In this document: one piece after another, positions 19,456 to 28,392 of the stretch
How the letters are laid out: each line of letters begins with the position of its first letter
How positions within the stretch are numbered: the first letter of the stretch is position 1
NCBI RefSeq assembly: GCF_900111315.1
Contig: NZ_FOGU01000006.1
Span: 248,001 to 312,000, forward strand
Reading direction: 5' to 3'
From: Tranquillimonas rosea
GTDB lineage: Bacteria > Pseudomonadota > Alphaproteobacteria > Rhodobacterales > Rhodobacteraceae
Length of the DNA: 64,000 nt
Notes under the pieces: model-generated
Databases searched by the model: none
What the model was told of the DNA's origin: nothing
Seen by the model: only the letters and a program-made list of their open reading frames with translations
Position numbers and translations under genes: made by a program

Positions 19456-20220
19456 TCAGTGTCCCCGTTTCTTCTTCAGTCTGTCGTCGACAAGGGTCCA
19501 GGTGACCGCTCCTGCATAGATGAGGCAAAGCGCCGTCAGGGCAACCCAGGCGAATGTCAGAAGTGCCGCGCAGAGGGCGGCGAAGCCGACGAGGAAGAAC
19601 TTGACGTTCTCGCGCGAGATCCGCGTGGCCTTGAACGACCATGTGGGCACGCGGCTGATCATCAACAGCCCCATCGCGATCATCCAGGCCCCGATCAGAG
19701 CGTCGGGCAGCAGCGGCGCGTCGGTGAAGGCGAACGAGACATACATCGGCATCATCGACATCAGCGCCCCGGCGGGGGAAGGCACGCCGACGAAATACTT
19801 CTTGCTGTCCTCGTCCGCGGGGATGTCCGACTTGCCGGCCACGTTGAATCGCGCCAGCCGCATGACGGCGCAGACGGCGAAGATCAGGACCGACAGCCAC
19901 CCCGCGCCGCCGGCATCCTGCAGCGCCCAGAAGTACAGCAGCAGCGGTGTCGCGATCCCGAAGTTCAGGAAATCGGCGAGCGAATCGAGCTCGGCCCCCA
20001 TCCGGCTGTCCGAGCCCATCAGCCGCGCGAGCCGCCCGTCCAGCCCGTCGAGCACCGCCGCCGCCAGGATCAGCAGCACCGCCTCGAGATAGGCCCCGTG
20101 CACCCCAAGCCGGATCGCCGTCAGCCCCGCGCAGATCGCCGCGACGGTCAGCATGTTCGGCACCAGATGGAACAGCGCGAATTCCTTGCGCAGCTTCTTG
20201 GGCTCGGGACGTTCGATCAT
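19456..20220 (-). CDS. pssA: CDP-diacylglycerol-serine O-phosphatidyltransferase
   Basis: 254 residues. The CDP-alcohol phosphatidyltransferase signature D-G-x2-A-R-x8-G-x3-D-x3-D is intact at 61-83 (Asp61, Gly62, Ala65, Arg66, Gly75, Asp79, Asp83). About seven hydrophobic membrane segments run from residue 24 to the end, and the protein closes with a basic KKKRGH tail. It forms phosphatidylserine from CDP-diacylglycerol and serine in the inner membrane. The gene is three bases after psd and four before pmtA. This is the membrane type II PssA, as expected in alphaproteobacteria. Confidence 0.95.
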   Translation of the reverse strand: MIERPEPKKLRKEFALFHLVPNMLTVAAICAGLTAIRLGVHGAYLEAVLLILAAAVLDGLDGRLARLMGSDSRMGAELDSLADFLNFGIATPLLLYFWALQDAGGAGWLSVLIFAVCAVMRLARFNVAGKSDIPADEDSKKYFVGVPSPAGALMSMMPMYVSFAFTDAPLLPDALIGAWMIAMGLLMISRVPTWSFKATRISRENVKFFLVGFAALCAALLTFAWVALTALCLIYAGAVTWTLVDDRLKKKRGH

Positions 20221-20223
20221 GGC

Positions 20224-20913
20224 TCAGCCTACCGCGTGGGCGGGTTCGGCGGCCAGATTGGCCAGCATGGTTTCGCCGGCCACCATCGTCTGTCCCTCCC
20301 GCACCAGCGGGACGACACCCTCGGGCAGGTACACGTCGAGCCGCGATCCGAACCGGATCAGCCCGAACCGCTCGCCGGCCTCCAGCGTGTCACCCTCGGC
20401 GGTGAAGCACAGGATGCGTCGCGCCACGAGCCCCGCGATCTGCACCACGGCCAGCGAGCGCCCGTCGGGCAGCGTGAGCGTGACGCTGTTGCGTTCGTTG
20501 TCGTCGCTCGCCTTGTCCAGCGACGCGTTGAAGAACTTGCCCGGACGATAGGCCACCTTGGACACACTGCCCGCCACCGGCGCGCGGTTGATGTGGCAGT
20601 TGAAGACACTCATGAACACGCTGATCCGCGTCAATGGCATGTCGGGCAGTCCCAGCTCCGCCGGCGGCACGGCGGGCCCGACCTGCGAGACAATCCCGTC
20701 GGCGGGGCTCAGCACCAGGTCGGGACGGTCCGGCGGCACCCGCTCGGGGTCGCGGAAGAAGTAATAGCACCAGACCGTCAGCAGCACGCCGATCCAGCCG
20801 AGCAGGTCCGAGATCAGGAATAGCACCAGCGTGACGGCGGCGAAGATCGCGACGAAGCGGCGTCCTTCGGGGTGCATCGGCTTGGCGAAGGTAGCGAGCA
20901 TCGATGCCGACAT
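20224..20913 (-). CDS. psd: Phosphatidylserine decarboxylase proenzyme
   Basis: 229 residues with GGGAGG before the ATG. The short alphaproteobacterial type: two N-terminal hydrophobic segments (21-53), [35 protein letters not shown], and the self-cleavage site [12 protein letters not shown] with Gly189-Ser190, where Ser190 becomes the pyruvoyl group of the alpha subunit. It decarboxylates phosphatidylserine to phosphatidylethanolamine at the membrane. First gene of the psd-pssA-pmtA operon; the 77-base gap upstream is where its promoter must lie. Confidence 0.95.
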   Translation of the reverse strand: MSASMLATFAKPMHPEGRRFVAIFAAVTLVLFLISDLLGWIGVLLTVWCYYFFRDPERVPPDRPDLVLSPADGIVSQVGPAVPPAELGLPDMPLTRISVFMSVFNCHINRAPVAGSVSKVAYRPGKFFNASLDKASDDNERNSVTLTLPDGRSLAVVQIAGLVARRILCFTAEGDTLEAGERFGLIRFGSRLDVYLPEGVVPLVREGQTMVAGETMLANLAAEPAHAVG

Positions 20914-20990
20914 GGTAGCCTCCCGGTTGCAAGATGTCCGTTCTAGGCGCTTGGCGCCGCGTTACAAGGGGCGGGGCCGCGCAGTCCGGC

Positions 20991-21665
20991 TCAGCGCCGA
21001 AAGAGGATCAGCCTGTTGTCGGCGGGCATCGTCACGATCGCCGCCCGCGCCAAGCCGGCGGTCGAGGCCAGCTCCTCGATCCAGGCGAGGTCGCGCAAGC
21101 CCCAGTCCGGATTGTCGGCCCTGAGCCGCGCGTCGAAGGTCCTGTTGCCGTCGCCCAAGGGCCGGCCGGGCTCCGAGAAGGGGCCGTAAAGGGCCAGCAG
21201 TCCGCCGGGCGCAAGAACACGCCCCGCGCCCGCGACGATCCCCTCTGTCACCGCCGGGGGCGCGATATGGGTCACGTTCATCGCCAATAGGCACGAGAGC
21301 GGCGCGAGGTCGCCCACGCTGTCCGGCCAGCCGGAGTCGGACGCGTCAACGTCGCGCGCCGGGCAGGGCGGCAGCCGGAGCGCCACGCGCCACGCATCCG
21401 CCGACCGGCGGTGCGCCGGATCGGGGTCCGAGGCGTGCCAGGACAGCCCGGGGAAGGCGAGCGCGAAGTTCGCCGCGTGCTGCCCCGTGCCGGACCCGAT
21501 CTCGAGCGCCGCGCCCCGCGCGCCGTTCAGCCATGGCGCGAGGGCCGCGATCACCGGCGGCCCGTTGCGCGCGACAACGTCCGCCACAAGGCGGCCGTCG
21601 GCATGACTGTCGGAGTTGTCGGGGGAATAGCGCGCCGCGTGGGAAGAGGTCGGCGCGCGCTCCAT
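20991..21665 (-). CDS. DUF938 SAM-dependent methyltransferase
   Basis: 224 residues. ARYSPDNSDSHADGRLVADVV at the N-terminus and ALEIGSGTGQHAANFA (motif I, about 52-67) identify the DUF938 family, along with LLAMNVTHIAPPAVTEG and the ending PADNRLILFRR. Family members are predicted small-molecule methyltransferases without a settled substrate. It starts three bases after infC and is probably transcribed with it. No membrane segments. Confidence 0.85.
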   Translation of the reverse strand: MERAPTSSHAARYSPDNSDSHADGRLVADVVARNGPPVIAALAPWLNGARGAALEIGSGTGQHAANFALAFPGLSWHASDPDPAHRRSADAWRVALRLPPCPARDVDASDSGWPDSVGDLAPLSCLLAMNVTHIAPPAVTEGIVAGAGRVLAPGGLLALYGPFSEPGRPLGDGNRTFDARLRADNPDWGLRDLAWIEELASTAGLARAAIVTMPADNRLILFRR

Positions 21666-21668
21666 CGT

Positions 21669-22214
21669 TTACTTGATCGTCGGCCCGATCATCATGACCA
21701 TCTGGCGGCCTTCCATCTTGGGCATGTTTTCGACCTTGCCCAGTTCCTTCACGTCGCTGGCCACCCGCTCGAGCAATTCGCGCCCGAGGTTCTGGTGCGC
21801 CATCTCGCGACCGCGGAAGCGCAGCGTCACCTTCACCTTGTCCCCCTGTTCGAGGAACTTGACCACGTTGCGCATCTTCACATCGTAGTCGTGGGTGTCA
21901 GTGTTGGGCCGGAACTTGACCTCTTTGACGTCGATGGTCTTCTGCTTCTTCTTGGCCTCGCTCTCGCGCTTCTGCTGTTCGTACTTGAACTTGCCGAAGT
22001 CCATGATCTTGCAGACCGGCGGCGTCGCGTTCGGCGAAATCTCGACGAGATCCAGACCAGCCTGTTCGGCCAGCTCCATGCCCCGGGCCGGGGCGACCAC
22101 GCCGACATTCTCGCCCTCGGGGCCGATCAGACGGATCTCGGGCGCCCGGATGCGTCCGTTGACACGGGGGCCGGTGTCGCGCGTGGGAGGCGCGTTATGA
22201 GGTCTGCGAGCGAT
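21669..22214 (-). CDS. infC: Translation initiation factor IF-3 with ATC start codon
   Basis: 181 residues. The start is the non-standard ATC at 22214-22212, preceded by AAAGGA with eight bases of spacing; it gives the usual N-terminus [20 protein letters not shown], and the total length matches the family. The first ATG in frame (22100) would remove the N-terminal domain. Contents: [20 protein letters not shown] (end of N-domain and linker), [15 protein letters not shown] and [11 protein letters not shown] in the C-domain. IF-3 binds the 30S subunit and rejects wrong initiation. Rare start codons in infC are a known device for autoregulation, because IF-3 discriminates against them. An ATT three codons upstream is also in frame but sits within the ribosome site. 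Confidence 0.93.
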   Translation of the reverse strand: MARRPHNAPPTRDTGPRVNGRIRAPEIRLIGPEGENVGVVAPARGMELAEQAGLDLVEISPNATPPVCKIMDFGKFKYEQQKRESEAKKKQKTIDVKEVKFRPNTDTHDYDVKMRNVVKFLEQGDKVKVTLRFRGREMAHQNLGRELLERVASDVKELGKVENMPKMEGRQMVMMIGPTIK

Positions 22215-22439
22215 GGTGGTAATCCTTTCATTACTCAGGGATGGCGGACAAAATAGCCTCCGCTCAGGTCCTGTTCAAGAAGGCAAATCCAAGGTTGCGG
22301 TCCGCCTGGTCGAAATTTTGGGCGCCCTGCCGCCCCCGTGGCCCGTCACGGGACGGAAACGGGGCGCGGCGAAAAAATCAGGAACAGCCCCGAGGTCCGC
22401 GCGTTGCGCTCCTTAACCTACAAAAAGGGGAGACAGGAC

Positions 22440-22772
22440 ATGACCCAGCGTATCAGGACGATCCTTGTCGGCAGCGCGGTTGCGACACTGCTCGGTGCGG
22501 CGGCAGTGACGGCTCAGACTGCCGAGATGGGCAGCGGCATGACGATGAGCGATCTCGGCGTCGACACCCAGGCCGGAGAAAACGACGGCCCGCCCGCGGC
22601 CCTGACGGTGGAGGGTTTCGATGCCGCCGAGGTCCGCTCGAGGATCGAAGAGGCCGGAGCGCTCGGCACGGACCGCCGCGATGCGCTCCTGTCGCGTCTC
22701 GACGAGGTCGGGCCCGGCGACGACGATCTCGCGCCCTTCCTCGAAGAGGTCCGCGGCGCGCTCGACATCTGA
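22440..22772 (+). CDS. Small secreted protein of unknown function
   Basis: 110 residues from ATG 22440; AGGGGAGACAGG lies just upstream. A signal peptide runs to about residue 26 (ILVGSAVATLLGAAAVTAQ). The mature part is acidic with two short motifs, ALTVEGFDAAEVRSRIEEA and KxALLSRL-like, that read like paired helices and recall calcium-free EF-hand-like or PepSY-free periplasmic repeats; I cannot name a family. It is transcribed divergently from infC across 225 bases and convergently with fpr. No Cys. Confidence 0.7.
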   Translation: MTQRIRTILVGSAVATLLGAAAVTAQTAEMGSGMTMSDLGVDTQAGENDGPPAALTVEGFDAAEVRSRIEEAGALGTDRRDALLSRLDEVGPGDDDLAPFLEEVRGALDI

Positions 22773-22780
22773 TGATCCCG

Positions 22781-22806
22781 CGCGCCCCGGTCCCGGCCGG
22801 GGCGCG
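22781..22806. terminator. Hairpin between convergent small secreted protein gene and fpr
   Basis: CGCGCCCCGG (22781-22790) pairs with CCGGGGCGCG (22797-22806) in the 44-base gap between two convergent stops. No U-tract. Confidence 0.55.
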
Positions 22807-22816
22807 GGCGACGGTC

Positions 22817-23656
22817 TCAGCCCACGAAGGCCTTCTCCACCACGTATTCCGCCGGCTCGCTGTTGGCGCCTTCGCGCAGGCCGTAACCCTCGAGGATTTC
22901 CTTCAGGTCGGTGTTCAGCCCGATCGAACCGCAGACCATCGCGCGGTCGGTCTCGGGCGACACACTGTCGATCCCGAGGTCCCGAAAGACGGTGCCGTCC
23001 TTCAGAAGGTCGGTGATCCGCCCCATACGCGGGCTCTCTTCCCGCGTCGTGGTGGGATAGTAGCGCAGCTTGTCCAGCCCGTCGCCCATCAGTTCGCGCA
23101 GCATCTCGTCGTTGCGCACGTTTTCGACCAGTTCCTTGCCGTAATCCAGCTCCGCCACGTCGCGGCAGGTATGGGTCAGGATGACGTCGTCGTAGTTCTC
23201 GTACGTCTCGGGGTCGCGGATCAGCGACGCGAAGGGCGCGATGCCGGTCCCGGTGGCGAACAGCCACAGCCGCTTGCCGGGCAGCAGGGCGTCGTGCACC
23301 AGCGTTCCCACCGGCTTCGGCCGCAGGATGATCTGGTCGCCCGCCTTGATGTGCTGCAGCTTCGAGGTCAGCGGCCCGTCCTGCACCTTGATCGAGTAGA
23401 ACTCCAGCTCGTCGTCCCAGGACGGCGAGGCGATCGAATAGGCCCGCAGCAGCGGCTTCTGCTTGCCGGTCTTCGGATCGGGATCACCCATCAGACCGAT
23501 CATCACGAACTCGCCCGAGCGAAAGCGCAGCGTGGCCGGGCGCTCGACGCGGAACGAGAACAGCCGGTCGGTCCAGTGCTGGACATGGGTCACGGTGGCG
23601 GCATCGGGCATGGCCTTGACGGCGGTCTGGTCTTGCACGGGTCTCATCTCGGTCAT
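22817..23656 (-). CDS. fpr: Ferredoxin/flavodoxin-NADP+ reductase
   Basis: 279 residues. FAD-binding RAYSIAS (the RxYS motif), the NADP-binding GTGIAPFASLIRDP, and the C-terminal EYVVEKAFVG characteristic of bacterial Fpr. It exchanges electrons between NADPH and ferredoxin or flavodoxin in the cytoplasm. Its position at the end of the sulfur assimilation operon suggests it supplies reduced ferredoxin to the sulfite reductase upstream; that is inference from context. 70 bases separate it from the DUF934 gene. Confidence 0.93.
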   Translation of the reverse strand: MTEMRPVQDQTAVKAMPDAATVTHVQHWTDRLFSFRVERPATLRFRSGEFVMIGLMGDPDPKTGKQKPLLRAYSIASPSWDDELEFYSIKVQDGPLTSKLQHIKAGDQIILRPKPVGTLVHDALLPGKRLWLFATGTGIAPFASLIRDPETYENYDDVILTHTCRDVAELDYGKELVENVRNDEMLRELMGDGLDKLRYYPTTTREESPRMGRITDLLKDGTVFRDLGIDSVSPETDRAMVCGSIGLNTDLKEILEGYGLREGANSEPAEYVVEKAFVG

Positions 23657-23726
23657 GGTCGTCCTTTCGGGCGCGGGCAGGCGCGCCCGGCCTCTCCTTT
23701 ATCTCTATCTGCGGTGAAGGGAAACC

Positions 23727-24146
23727 TCAGGCCCGCAGACGGGCCTGGTAATGGTTGGCTTTCCACTGCGCCCGGCGCAGCCACTGGTCCTCGGGCTGCC
23801 GCGCGGCAAGGTCGTCGTCGATCTCGACCTCGTCGAATCCGGACCGGCGCGCCATGGCATATTGATCGGCGATCACGTGCCCCTTGGCCCGAAGCCGCCC
23901 GGCATAGCCCATCCGCCGCAGGCGCGCCGCGACGGTAAAGCCGCGCCCGTCGGCAAAGCTCGGGAAATCGACGCGGATCATCTCGATCCCGTCGAGCCGC
24001 CCCTCCAGGTCCGCGGGGTCCGCGTCCGAGGGCACGTCCACCGACAATGCCTGCCCGGCCTCGTCGCCGGGAAAGTCCTGCAATGGGATATAGCCGGCCT
24101 GCCAGTCGTCGGCCCCGAACCCCGTATCGGTCACGATCACGCTCAT
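23727..24146 (-). CDS. DUF934 family protein of the sulfur operon
   Basis: 139 residues. The N-terminal part has short strands (MSVIVTDTGFGADDW); the family core is IEMIRVDFPSFADGRGF, followed by AARLRRMGYAGRLRAKGHV and FDEVEIDD. DUF934 proteins occur almost only beside sulfite reductase and APS/PAPS reductase genes in proteobacteria; their biochemical role is not established. It lies 73 bases after cysH and is read in the same direction. No Cys residues and no membrane segment, so it is unlikely to carry electrons itself. Confidence 0.88.
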   Translation of the reverse strand: MSVIVTDTGFGADDWQAGYIPLQDFPGDEAGQALSVDVPSDADPADLEGRLDGIEMIRVDFPSFADGRGFTVAARLRRMGYAGRLRAKGHVIADQYAMARRSGFDEVEIDDDLAARQPEDQWLRRAQWKANHYQARLRA

Positions 24147-24219
24147 CCTGTCTGCCTTTCCGGGGGTCGTCCCCCGACTTCATCTTCGCGGAAATACTCA
24201 CATGTCCAGGCGTCGACGC

Positions 24220-24963
24220 TCACGCGGCGGTGCCGCGGACCATCTTGCCGTTGACGAAGTGGATCCCGCATTCGTCCTTATCCTGGCCGCGCCAGCGGCC
24301 GGCACGCTCGTCCTCGCCATCGGCCACCTTCGAGGTGCAGGGCCAGCAGCCGATTGAGGGATAGCCCTGCGTCACCAGCGGATGCCGCGGCAGGCGGTTG
24401 TTCAGCATGTATTCGCGGATGTTGTCCTTCGCCCAGTGGGCCAGTGGGTTCACCTTGATCCGCTCGGTGCCGGGTTCGACCTCGAAGAAGTCCAGCGTCT
24501 CGCGTGCGCCGCCCTGGAACCGCTTGCGCCCGGTGATCCATGCGTCGAATCCCTCCAGCGCGCGCTGCAGCGGCTCGGTCTTGCGAAAGCCGCAGCAGGC
24601 GTCGGGATCGGTCCGGTGCAGGGTGCCGTCGGGGTCGAGCCGGGCCGCCGCGTCGGGATCGGGCCGGACCACCTGCACGTTCTCGAGCTCCAGCTTCTCG
24701 GCCACCTCGCGCTGGTAGGTCAGGGTCTCCTCGAACAGCATCTCGGTGTTGATGAACAACACCGGGGTCCGGGGGCTCATCACCGACAGCATGTGCAGAA
24801 GCACCACCGATTCCGCCCCGAAGGACGAGACGAGCGCGATGCGGCCGACCTGCGGATCGGTCAGGGCGTGCTTGAGCACGTCCGAGGCCGAGTGGTGCGA
24901 GTAGTGGCGGTTGAGATACTCCGCCCTCTCGGCCACCGGCGACAGCGGGGCTTCAAGCGGCAT
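24220..24963 (-). CDS. cysH: Adenylylsulfate (APS/PAPS) reductase, [4Fe-4S] type
   Basis: 247 residues from ATG 24963, which overlaps the sulfite reductase stop by 11 bases. ATP-pyrophosphatase-like fold: LVSSFGAESVVLLH (PP-loop) and FINTEMLF. The pair Cys123-Cys124 (DACCGFRK) plus Cys206 and Cys209 (GCWPC) ligate a [4Fe-4S] cluster, the hallmark of the type that reduces APS directly; PAPS-only enzymes lack them. The catalytic Cys232 is in ECGIH. It produces sulfite, which the adjacent reductase takes to sulfide. No sulfate adenylyltransferase gene is in this window. Confidence 0.94.
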   Translation of the reverse strand: MPLEAPLSPVAERAEYLNRHYSHHSASDVLKHALTDPQVGRIALVSSFGAESVVLLHMLSVMSPRTPVLFINTEMLFEETLTYQREVAEKLELENVQVVRPDPDAAARLDPDGTLHRTDPDACCGFRKTEPLQRALEGFDAWITGRKRFQGGARETLDFFEVEPGTERIKVNPLAHWAKDNIREYMLNNRLPRHPLVTQGYPSIGCWPCTSKVADGEDERAGRWRGQDKDECGIHFVNGKMVRGTAA

Positions 24964-26629
24964 TGCGGGCCTCTTTTTCCGCCTGTTCGGGATAGAGCGC
25001 CGCCTTGAACGGCGCCTGCCCCAGCCGGCGGTAGGCTTGCAGGAAGGTTTCCTCGGGCCCGTCGCGGTGCTCGAGATAGGCATGGACCAGCCGCTCGATC
25101 GCCGGCACGATCTCGTCGGCCGAGAAGCCGGGGCCGGCGCGTTCGCCGACCGCCGCCGTCTCGGTCCCGTCGCCGCCGAGCGTGATCTGGTAGTTCTCGA
25201 CACCCGCACGGTCGAGTCCGAGGATGCCGATATGGCCCATGTGATGGTGCCCGCAGGCGTTGATGCAGCCCGAGATCTTGATCTTCAGCTGGCCGATGTC
25301 GTGCTCGAGCTTCAGCTCCTCGAACCGGGTGGCGATCTCCTGAGCGATCGGGATCGAGCGGGCGGTCGCCAGGGCGCAATAATCCATGCCCGGGCAGGCG
25401 ATGATGTCGGAGATCAGGCCGATATTCGCGGTGGCGAGGCCGGCCTCGCTCAGCGCCGCGTGCAGCTCGGGCAGGTCGCCCTTGTGGATGTGGGGCAGGA
25501 TCACATTCTGCTCGTGGCTGATGCGCAGCTCGTCGTGGCCCAGCCGTTCGGCAAGGTCCGCGAGCAGGCGCATCTGGTCCGAGGTCGCGTCGCCCGGCGT
25601 GTCGCCCTGCTTCTTCAGCGAGACCGAGACCACGGCGTAGTCCGGGTTGCGGTGGGCGGTCAGGTTCGTGTCGGCCCAGGACCGGAACACCGGATCCGCG
25701 TCGTAGAGCTTGGCATAGGCGTCGGTCGGCGCCTCCTTCCACTGCGGCGGGGCAAAGGCCTGCTCGATCTCGGCCAGCAGCTCCTGGTCGACGCCGCTGA
25801 ACTCGGGCCGCAGCTCCGAGAACCGCTCCTCGACGAGGCGTCGGATCTCGTCGATGCCGGTCTCGTGGACAGTGATCTTGATCCGTGCCTTGTACTTGTT
25901 GTCGCGCCGGCCCAGCCAGTTGTAGACGCTGAGGATCGCCTCGACATAGGGTAGCAGATCCGCCTTGGGCAGAAACTCCCGCACAACCTGGCCGATCATC
26001 GGCGTCCGGCCCAGGCCACCGCCGACCAGCACTTCGTAGCCCGGCTCGCCGTCGCGCTCGACCATGCGCAGGCCGATGTCGTGCGCCCGCGTCACGGCGC
26101 GGTCGTTAGGGCTGCCGGTGACGGCGATCTTGAACTTGCGCGGCAGGAACTGGAACTCGGGGTGGTCGGTCGACCATTGCCGCAGCAGCTCGGCCGTGGG
26201 GCGGGGATCCTCGATCTCGTCCGCCGCGGCGCCGGCGAAGTGGTCCGCCGTCACGTTACGCACGGTGTTGCCCGAAGTCTGATGCGCGTGCATCTCGACA
26301 TCCGCCAGCGCCGACAGGATGTCGGGCACGTCGGCCAGCTTGGGCCAGTTGAACTGGATGTTCTGGCGCGTGGTGAAGTGGCCGTAGCCGCGGTCCCAGC
26401 GGTCGGCGATCATCGCCAGCTGGCGCATCTGGCCGCTGTTGAGCGTGCCGTAGGGAATGGCGATCCGCAGCATGTAGGCGTGCAGCTGCAGATAGAGCCC
26501 GTTCATCAGGCGCAGCGGCTTGAACTCGTCCTCGGTCAGGGCGCCGTCGATCCGGCGCTGCACCTGGCCGCGGAACTGGTCCACGCGCTCGCGCACGAAG
26601 GCTTCGTCGAAATCGTTGTACTTGTACAT
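24953..26629 (-). CDS. cysI: Assimilatory sulfite reductase (siroheme, [4Fe-4S])
   Basis: 558 residues of the nitrite/sulfite reductase family. The cluster and siroheme ligands are complete: Cys412 and Cys418 (CPGMDYC) and Cys455 and Cys459 (CINAC), the last bridging to siroheme. Substrate-binding basic residues occur in GHFTTRQNIQFNW. In a nitrite reductase one would expect nitrate genes nearby; here siroheme synthase and APS reductase flank it, so sulfite is the likely substrate. The single-subunit form suggests ferredoxin as electron donor, consistent with fpr in the operon. Confidence 0.92.
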   Translation of the reverse strand: MYKYNDFDEAFVRERVDQFRGQVQRRIDGALTEDEFKPLRLMNGLYLQLHAYMLRIAIPYGTLNSGQMRQLAMIADRWDRGYGHFTTRQNIQFNWPKLADVPDILSALADVEMHAHQTSGNTVRNVTADHFAGAAADEIEDPRPTAELLRQWSTDHPEFQFLPRKFKIAVTGSPNDRAVTRAHDIGLRMVERDGEPGYEVLVGGGLGRTPMIGQVVREFLPKADLLPYVEAILSVYNWLGRRDNKYKARIKITVHETGIDEIRRLVEERFSELRPEFSGVDQELLAEIEQAFAPPQWKEAPTDAYAKLYDADPVFRSWADTNLTAHRNPDYAVVSVSLKKQGDTPGDATSDQMRLLADLAERLGHDELRISHEQNVILPHIHKGDLPELHAALSEAGLATANIGLISDIIACPGMDYCALATARSIPIAQEIATRFEELKLEHDIGQLKIKISGCINACGHHHMGHIGILGLDRAGVENYQITLGGDGTETAAVGERAGPGFSADEIVPAIERLVHAYLEHRDGPEETFLQAYRRLGQAPFKAALYPEQAEKEARNAA

Positions 26630-26663
26630 GCTTGCGTCCTTTCCGGGCTGGCGGCGGCGGGCC

Positions 26664-26969
26664 TCAGGCCTGCCGCTCCGCCTGCTTGCCGAGGAAGTAG
26701 TTGGAGGGTCCGCGGGTCCGGAAATCCTCGCGGAAATGCGTGGGCTCGGGGCCTTCGCGCCCCATCTTGGCGTTCGCCAGGTAGGCGCCGACGACGACGT
26801 TCGGCTGGCTCTGCGCGTCGAGCAGGCGCATCTGTGCGTGGGCCTCGTCCTCGAGGAACTCGGCCTCGCGCATGTCGCGGGTCCAGCGGTCGTCCTCGGT
26901 CAGCCAGACGGCGTCGCCCTCGAGCAGGTGATTGGCGGTCACGACCTTGGGGGTGAATTTGCGGCTCAT
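26664..26969 (-). CDS. DUF2849 family protein
   Basis: 101 residues. FTPKVVTANHLLEGDAVWLT and the closing PTHFREDFRTRGPSNYFLG are DUF2849 signatures. The family is short, alphaproteobacterial and almost always sits between cysG and the sulfite reductase gene. The ATG overlaps the cysG stop (ATGA), so it is translationally coupled. Function unknown; the recurring HFRE(D)FR..GPSNYFLG end could be a docking motif, but I have no evidence for a partner. Confidence 0.88.
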   Translation of the reverse strand: MSRKFTPKVVTANHLLEGDAVWLTEDDRWTRDMREAEFLEDEAHAQMRLLDAQSQPNVVVGAYLANAKMGREGPEPTHFREDFRTRGPSNYFLGKQAERQA

Positions 26970-28366
26970 TGCACGGCCTCCTGCAGTGCGGTGTCGTCGA
27001 TTGCGGCCAGCGCGGCGCGGGGCGCGAGGCCATAGAGCATGAGGGCGGGGCCGGTCATCGCCGCATCGCGCAGCGCGGGTTCCAGCTGAGACAGCCGGGT
27101 GGAGAGGATGCGCTGGTCGGCACGCGAGGCGTTCTCGATCACCGTCACCGGGGTTTCCGGATCGGCGCCGTGCATCAGCATCCGGCCCTGGATGAAACGG
27201 GCGGATTTCTTGCCCATGTAGATCGCCGCGATCTCGCCGGGGCGGGCCAGGGCGCGCCAGTCGTGCTCGGCGAAGCCCTTCATGTCGTGACCGGTCAGGA
27301 TGCGCAGGGACGAGTTGCGGTCGCGCTTCGTCAGGCTCTGCCCGATCCCGGCCACCGCGGCGCTCGCGGCGGTGATGCCCGGCACGATCGACCAGCGCAG
27401 GCCGGCCCCGTCGCAGGCCTCGATCTCTTCGTCGAGCCGGCCATAGACCGTGGGATCGCCCGATTTCAGCCGCACGACCTGCGCGCCGTCCGTGGCGTGG
27501 CGCACGATCAGCGCGTTGATGTCCTCCTGCGTCATCGAGGGGCCGAAGCCGGTCTTGCCGGCCTCGATGATCGTCGCTTCGCGGCGGGCCAGTTCAAGCA
27601 CGCCTGCCGGGACCAGCCGGTCGTGGATCACCACATCGGCCTCGTGCAGCGCGTTGCGGGCCTTGAGCGTCAGCAATTCTGGGTCGCCGGGACCGGCGCC
27701 CACGAACGACACATGCGTGTCGCGACCGTTCTTCGCCTTGTAGCTCGCGAGCAGCCCGTCGAGAGCCTCCTGCGCGCCGTCGGCGCCATTCTCGGCCACG
27801 GCCCTGGGTCCCTTGTCGAAGTAGTACTCCGACCAGAAGTCGCGCCGCTTGCGACCCATCGGTAGCGCCTCGACCATCGGGCGGAACGCCTTGCCGATCC
27901 GCGCGAGCAGGCCGAGCGCCGAGGGCAGGCTCTCTTCGAGGTCCTTCTTGATCTTGCGGGCCACGACCGGCGCGGCGCCCTCGGTGCCGATCGCGACGGT
28001 AACCGGATCGCGGTCCACGATCGCCGGCGTGATGAACTCGCTCTCGCCCAGATTGTCGACCCAGTTGACGAGGGCGCCGTCGGCGCGGGCCAGGGCGGCC
28101 ACGCGCGCATCCTCGGCGTCGTCGTCGTTCGCGGCATAGAACAGCGCGGCGCACAGCGCGTCGCCCGGCTCCGCCGCCCGGCGGACGAGGCGCAGCTTGC
28201 CCTGGTCGGCCCATCCCTCGATCTCGGGGACTGGGTCGGCGGCAAAGACCGTGATGCGGCCCTCGGTCTTCATCAGCAGGCGCAGCTTGGCCAGGGCGGC
28301 GTCTCCGCCACCTGAAAGAACGATGCGCCGGCCCTCGACGGCCAGGAAGATCGGAAAGTGTTTCAT
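26966..28366 (-). CDS. cysG: Siroheme synthase (bifunctional or trifunctional)
   Basis: 466 residues from ATG 28366; a longer frame upstream overlaps the divergent regulator and is rejected. Residues 1-200 are the precorrin-2 dehydrogenase/ferrochelatase half (VLSGGGDAALAKLRLL NAD-binding loop, here with Ser in place of the more common Gly/Val; NWVDNLGESEFITPAIVDRD). Residues 215-466 are uroporphyrinogen III methyltransferase: VSFVGAGPGDPELLTLKA, RLKSGDPTVYGR, PGITAASAAVAGIG and VIENASR. It makes siroheme for the sulfite reductase. First gene of the sulfur operon. Confidence 0.94.
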   Translation of the reverse strand: MKHFPIFLAVEGRRIVLSGGGDAALAKLRLLMKTEGRITVFAADPVPEIEGWADQGKLRLVRRAAEPGDALCAALFYAANDDDAEDARVAALARADGALVNWVDNLGESEFITPAIVDRDPVTVAIGTEGAAPVVARKIKKDLEESLPSALGLLARIGKAFRPMVEALPMGRKRRDFWSEYYFDKGPRAVAENGADGAQEALDGLLASYKAKNGRDTHVSFVGAGPGDPELLTLKARNALHEADVVIHDRLVPAGVLELARREATIIEAGKTGFGPSMTQEDINALIVRHATDGAQVVRLKSGDPTVYGRLDEEIEACDGAGLRWSIVPGITAASAAVAGIGQSLTKRDRNSSLRILTGHDMKGFAEHDWRALARPGEIAAIYMGKKSARFIQGRMLMHGADPETPVTVIENASRADQRILSTRLSQLEPALRDAAMTGPALMLYGLAPRAALAAIDDTALQEAVQ

Positions 28367-28392
28367 GACTCGGCCTCTCCGCTGCTTAGGTT

